This document shows, piece after piece, positions 63,196 through 64,000 of a stretch of 64,000 nt of DNA. Source of the DNA: JBFHIZ01 sp041596215. Lineage in GTDB: Bacteria; Bacillota; Clostridia; Lachnospirales; Lachnospiraceae. The stretch covers positions 1 through 64,000 of the forward strand of contig JBFHIZ010000006.1 in NCBI GenBank assembly GCA_041596215.1, read 5' to 3'. The translations under genes were made by a program, and so were the position numbers. Position 1 is the first letter of the stretch. Each line of letters starts with the position of its first letter. The notes beneath the pieces were generated by a model. It was not told the DNA's origin. It did not search any database and was given only the letters and a program-made list of their open reading frames with translations.

Positions 63196-63446
63196 TTTTT
63201 CTTTCGTGTTCATAGTTTATTTACATTTCATTAAAGAAACATTAATTTGAATAACACGATTTCGCCATGTTCGTGTTCTATACTGTAAACATAACAAACA
63301 ACAAAAACGTTAGAAATAACTTTTTCATAATCATGCCAAGTAAGTTTACTTACTTGGCATCCTCCTCGTTATGAGGGTTTTTATATCACAAAAAACCGAA
63401 AGACAATTGTCTTCCGGTTTTTTTATTTCTATTTTTTAACTTTTAA
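63196..63446. other. Intergenic region with several inverted repeats
   Basis: The gap between the cyclophilin gene and fba has an AACACGA/TCGTGTT pair (63253-63278 region), a 13-bp-arm hairpin ATGCCAAGTAAGT/ACTTACTTGGCAT at 63333-63360, a small CCTC/GAGG hairpin with T-run directly after it (63361-63382), and the fba terminator. No open reading frame is visible. A small RNA is possible but has no promoter I can support. Confidence 0.45.
63391..63424. terminator. Terminator of fba
   Basis: AAAACCGAAAGACAA pairs with TTGTCTTCCGGTTTT (one mismatch), with an A-run and a T-run on either side, so it works on both strands. Confidence 0.88.
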
Positions 63447-64000
63447 TTATGCTTTATTAATCGAACCAAAAATTTCCATTTTTTCTTTAACGGTATCTTT
63501 GATTGCTTGAAATCCAGGAGCTAAAACTTTACGAGGATCATATCCTTTTCCAGCTTCATGTTTTCCTTCTGCAAAATATTTTGCAGTTGCATCGGTAAAT
63601 GTTAATTGACACTCTGTATTTACATTAACTTTTGCTACTCCAAGTGTAATTGCTTTTTGAATCATTTCTACAGGAATTCCCGTTCCACCATGCAATACTA
63701 AAGGCATATCTCCTGTTAATTTTTGAATAGCATCTAATGTTTCAAAAGAAAGACCTGCCCAATTTGATGGGTATTTCCCATGAATATTACCAATTCCTGC
63801 TGCTAAGAAATCCACACCTAAATCTGCAATTCTTTTACATTCTTCTGGATCAGCACATTCACCAGCACCAATAACACCATCTTCTTCTCCACCAATAGAA
63901 CCAACTTCTGCTTCTACAGAAATATTTTTTGCATGAGCATCTGCAACAATTTTTTTAGTTTTTTCAACATTTTCTTCAATGCCATAATGAGAACCATCAA
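63447..64000 (-). CDS. fba: Class II fructose-bisphosphate aldolase, 3' part
   Basis: The frame runs without a stop to the window edge; the N-terminal third lies beyond it. The visible 184 residues include DGSHYGIEENVEKTK, SVEAEVGSIGGEEDGV (zinc/second Glu), GIGNIHGKYPS (zinc His), VLHGGTGIP (zinc His) and VNVNTECQ (phosphate site). It cleaves fructose-1,6-bisphosphate in glycolysis. The apparent start at 63815 is an internal GTG valine, not a real start. Confidence 0.93.
   Translation of the reverse strand, partial: DGSHYGIEENVEKTKKIVADAHAKNISVEAEVGSIGGEEDGVIGAGECADPEECKRIADLGVDFLAAGIGNIHGKYPSNWAGLSFETLDAIQKLTGDMPLVLHGGTGIPVEMIQKAITLGVAKVNVNTECQLTFTDATAKYFAEGKHEAGKGYDPRKVLAPGFQAIKDTVKEKMEIFGSINKA

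Noticed and set aside
63447..63815. Start of fba at the GTG at 63815
   Set aside because: The frame continues upstream without a stop with clear aldolase sequence, so this is an internal valine codon.
1..64000. CRISPR arrays, tRNA and rRNA genes
   Set aside because: No evenly spaced repeats, cloverleaf sequences or rRNA motifs were seen.

Overview
The window is a 64 kb stretch of AT-rich chromosome from a low-GC, Gram-positive anaerobe, most likely a member of the Clostridia close to Lachnospiraceae. This placement is an inference. It rests on gene content: spoVG, a GerMN-domain lipoprotein, SleB- and NlpC/P60-type wall hydrolases, the glgC-glgD pair, a T-box ileS, a CIRCE-controlled Hsp20, an F-type ATP synthase with a sodium-type c subunit, and NAD-dependent pyrD/pyrK. 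Strong ribosome sites (GGAGG) and Rho-independent terminators are typical of the group. Almost all of the window is ordinary housekeeping chromosome. No rRNA, tRNA, CRISPR array or intact insertion sequence was seen.

Region 1 (about 1-4175) is accessory DNA lying against the 3' end of guaA, a known landing site for integrating elements. It holds a decayed tyrosine integrase (start codon lost, frameshifted, internal deletion), an intact excisionase-like gene, a consensus leftward promoter whose spacer is filled by one of three inverted-repeat operators (TTCGC-N6-GCGAA), and the XRE regulator that probably binds them. Next to guaA is a three-gene unit reading leftward: a protein with a RuvC/RNase H-like layout but no obvious catalytic acid, a soluble Hanks-type Ser/Thr kinase with its own C-terminal extension, and a 61-residue protein, followed by a terminator. 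This unit is the best candidate for an undescribed system, possibly defence cargo; its function is unknown.

Region 2 (4176-15510) carries guaA, a membrane-linked XRE regulator, a cytoplasmic GH5 glycosidase, an Smr protein, Hsp20 under HrcA/CIRCE control, a coiled-coil NlpC/P60 hydrolase, a PrsA/trigger-factor-like foldase lipoprotein, cardiolipin synthase, a DUF1934 protein, a GntR/FCD regulator and ispE. Region 3 (15600-24800) has a gene with a sigma-28-like promoter, the pyrCKD pyrimidine operon, plsC, murF-ddl, a cellulase-Ig-domain lipoprotein and a MerR regulator. Region 4 (24840-35071) has a YbhJ-like hydratase of the aconitase family, ileS with its T-box leader, nicotinate phosphoribosyltransferase, a GH2 glycosidase and the GerMN lipoprotein.

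Region 5 (35085-51372) has mfd, pth, spoVG, glgD and glgC on the minus strand. Divergent from these are murC and a dnaD-dnaI-prs-like cluster preceded by DnaA-box-like repeats, then queT behind a preQ1-I-type riboswitch. A large anchored protein and a methyltransferase follow on the minus strand. Region 6 (51413-58530) is the complete atp operon, atpZ-I-B-E-F-H-A-G-D-C. Region 7 (58627-64000) has a SleB-type hydrolase, dCMP deaminase, upp, rpiB and the tsaC/sua5-type gene. It ends with a cyclophilin and the 3' part of a class II fructose-bisphosphate aldolase that runs off the window.
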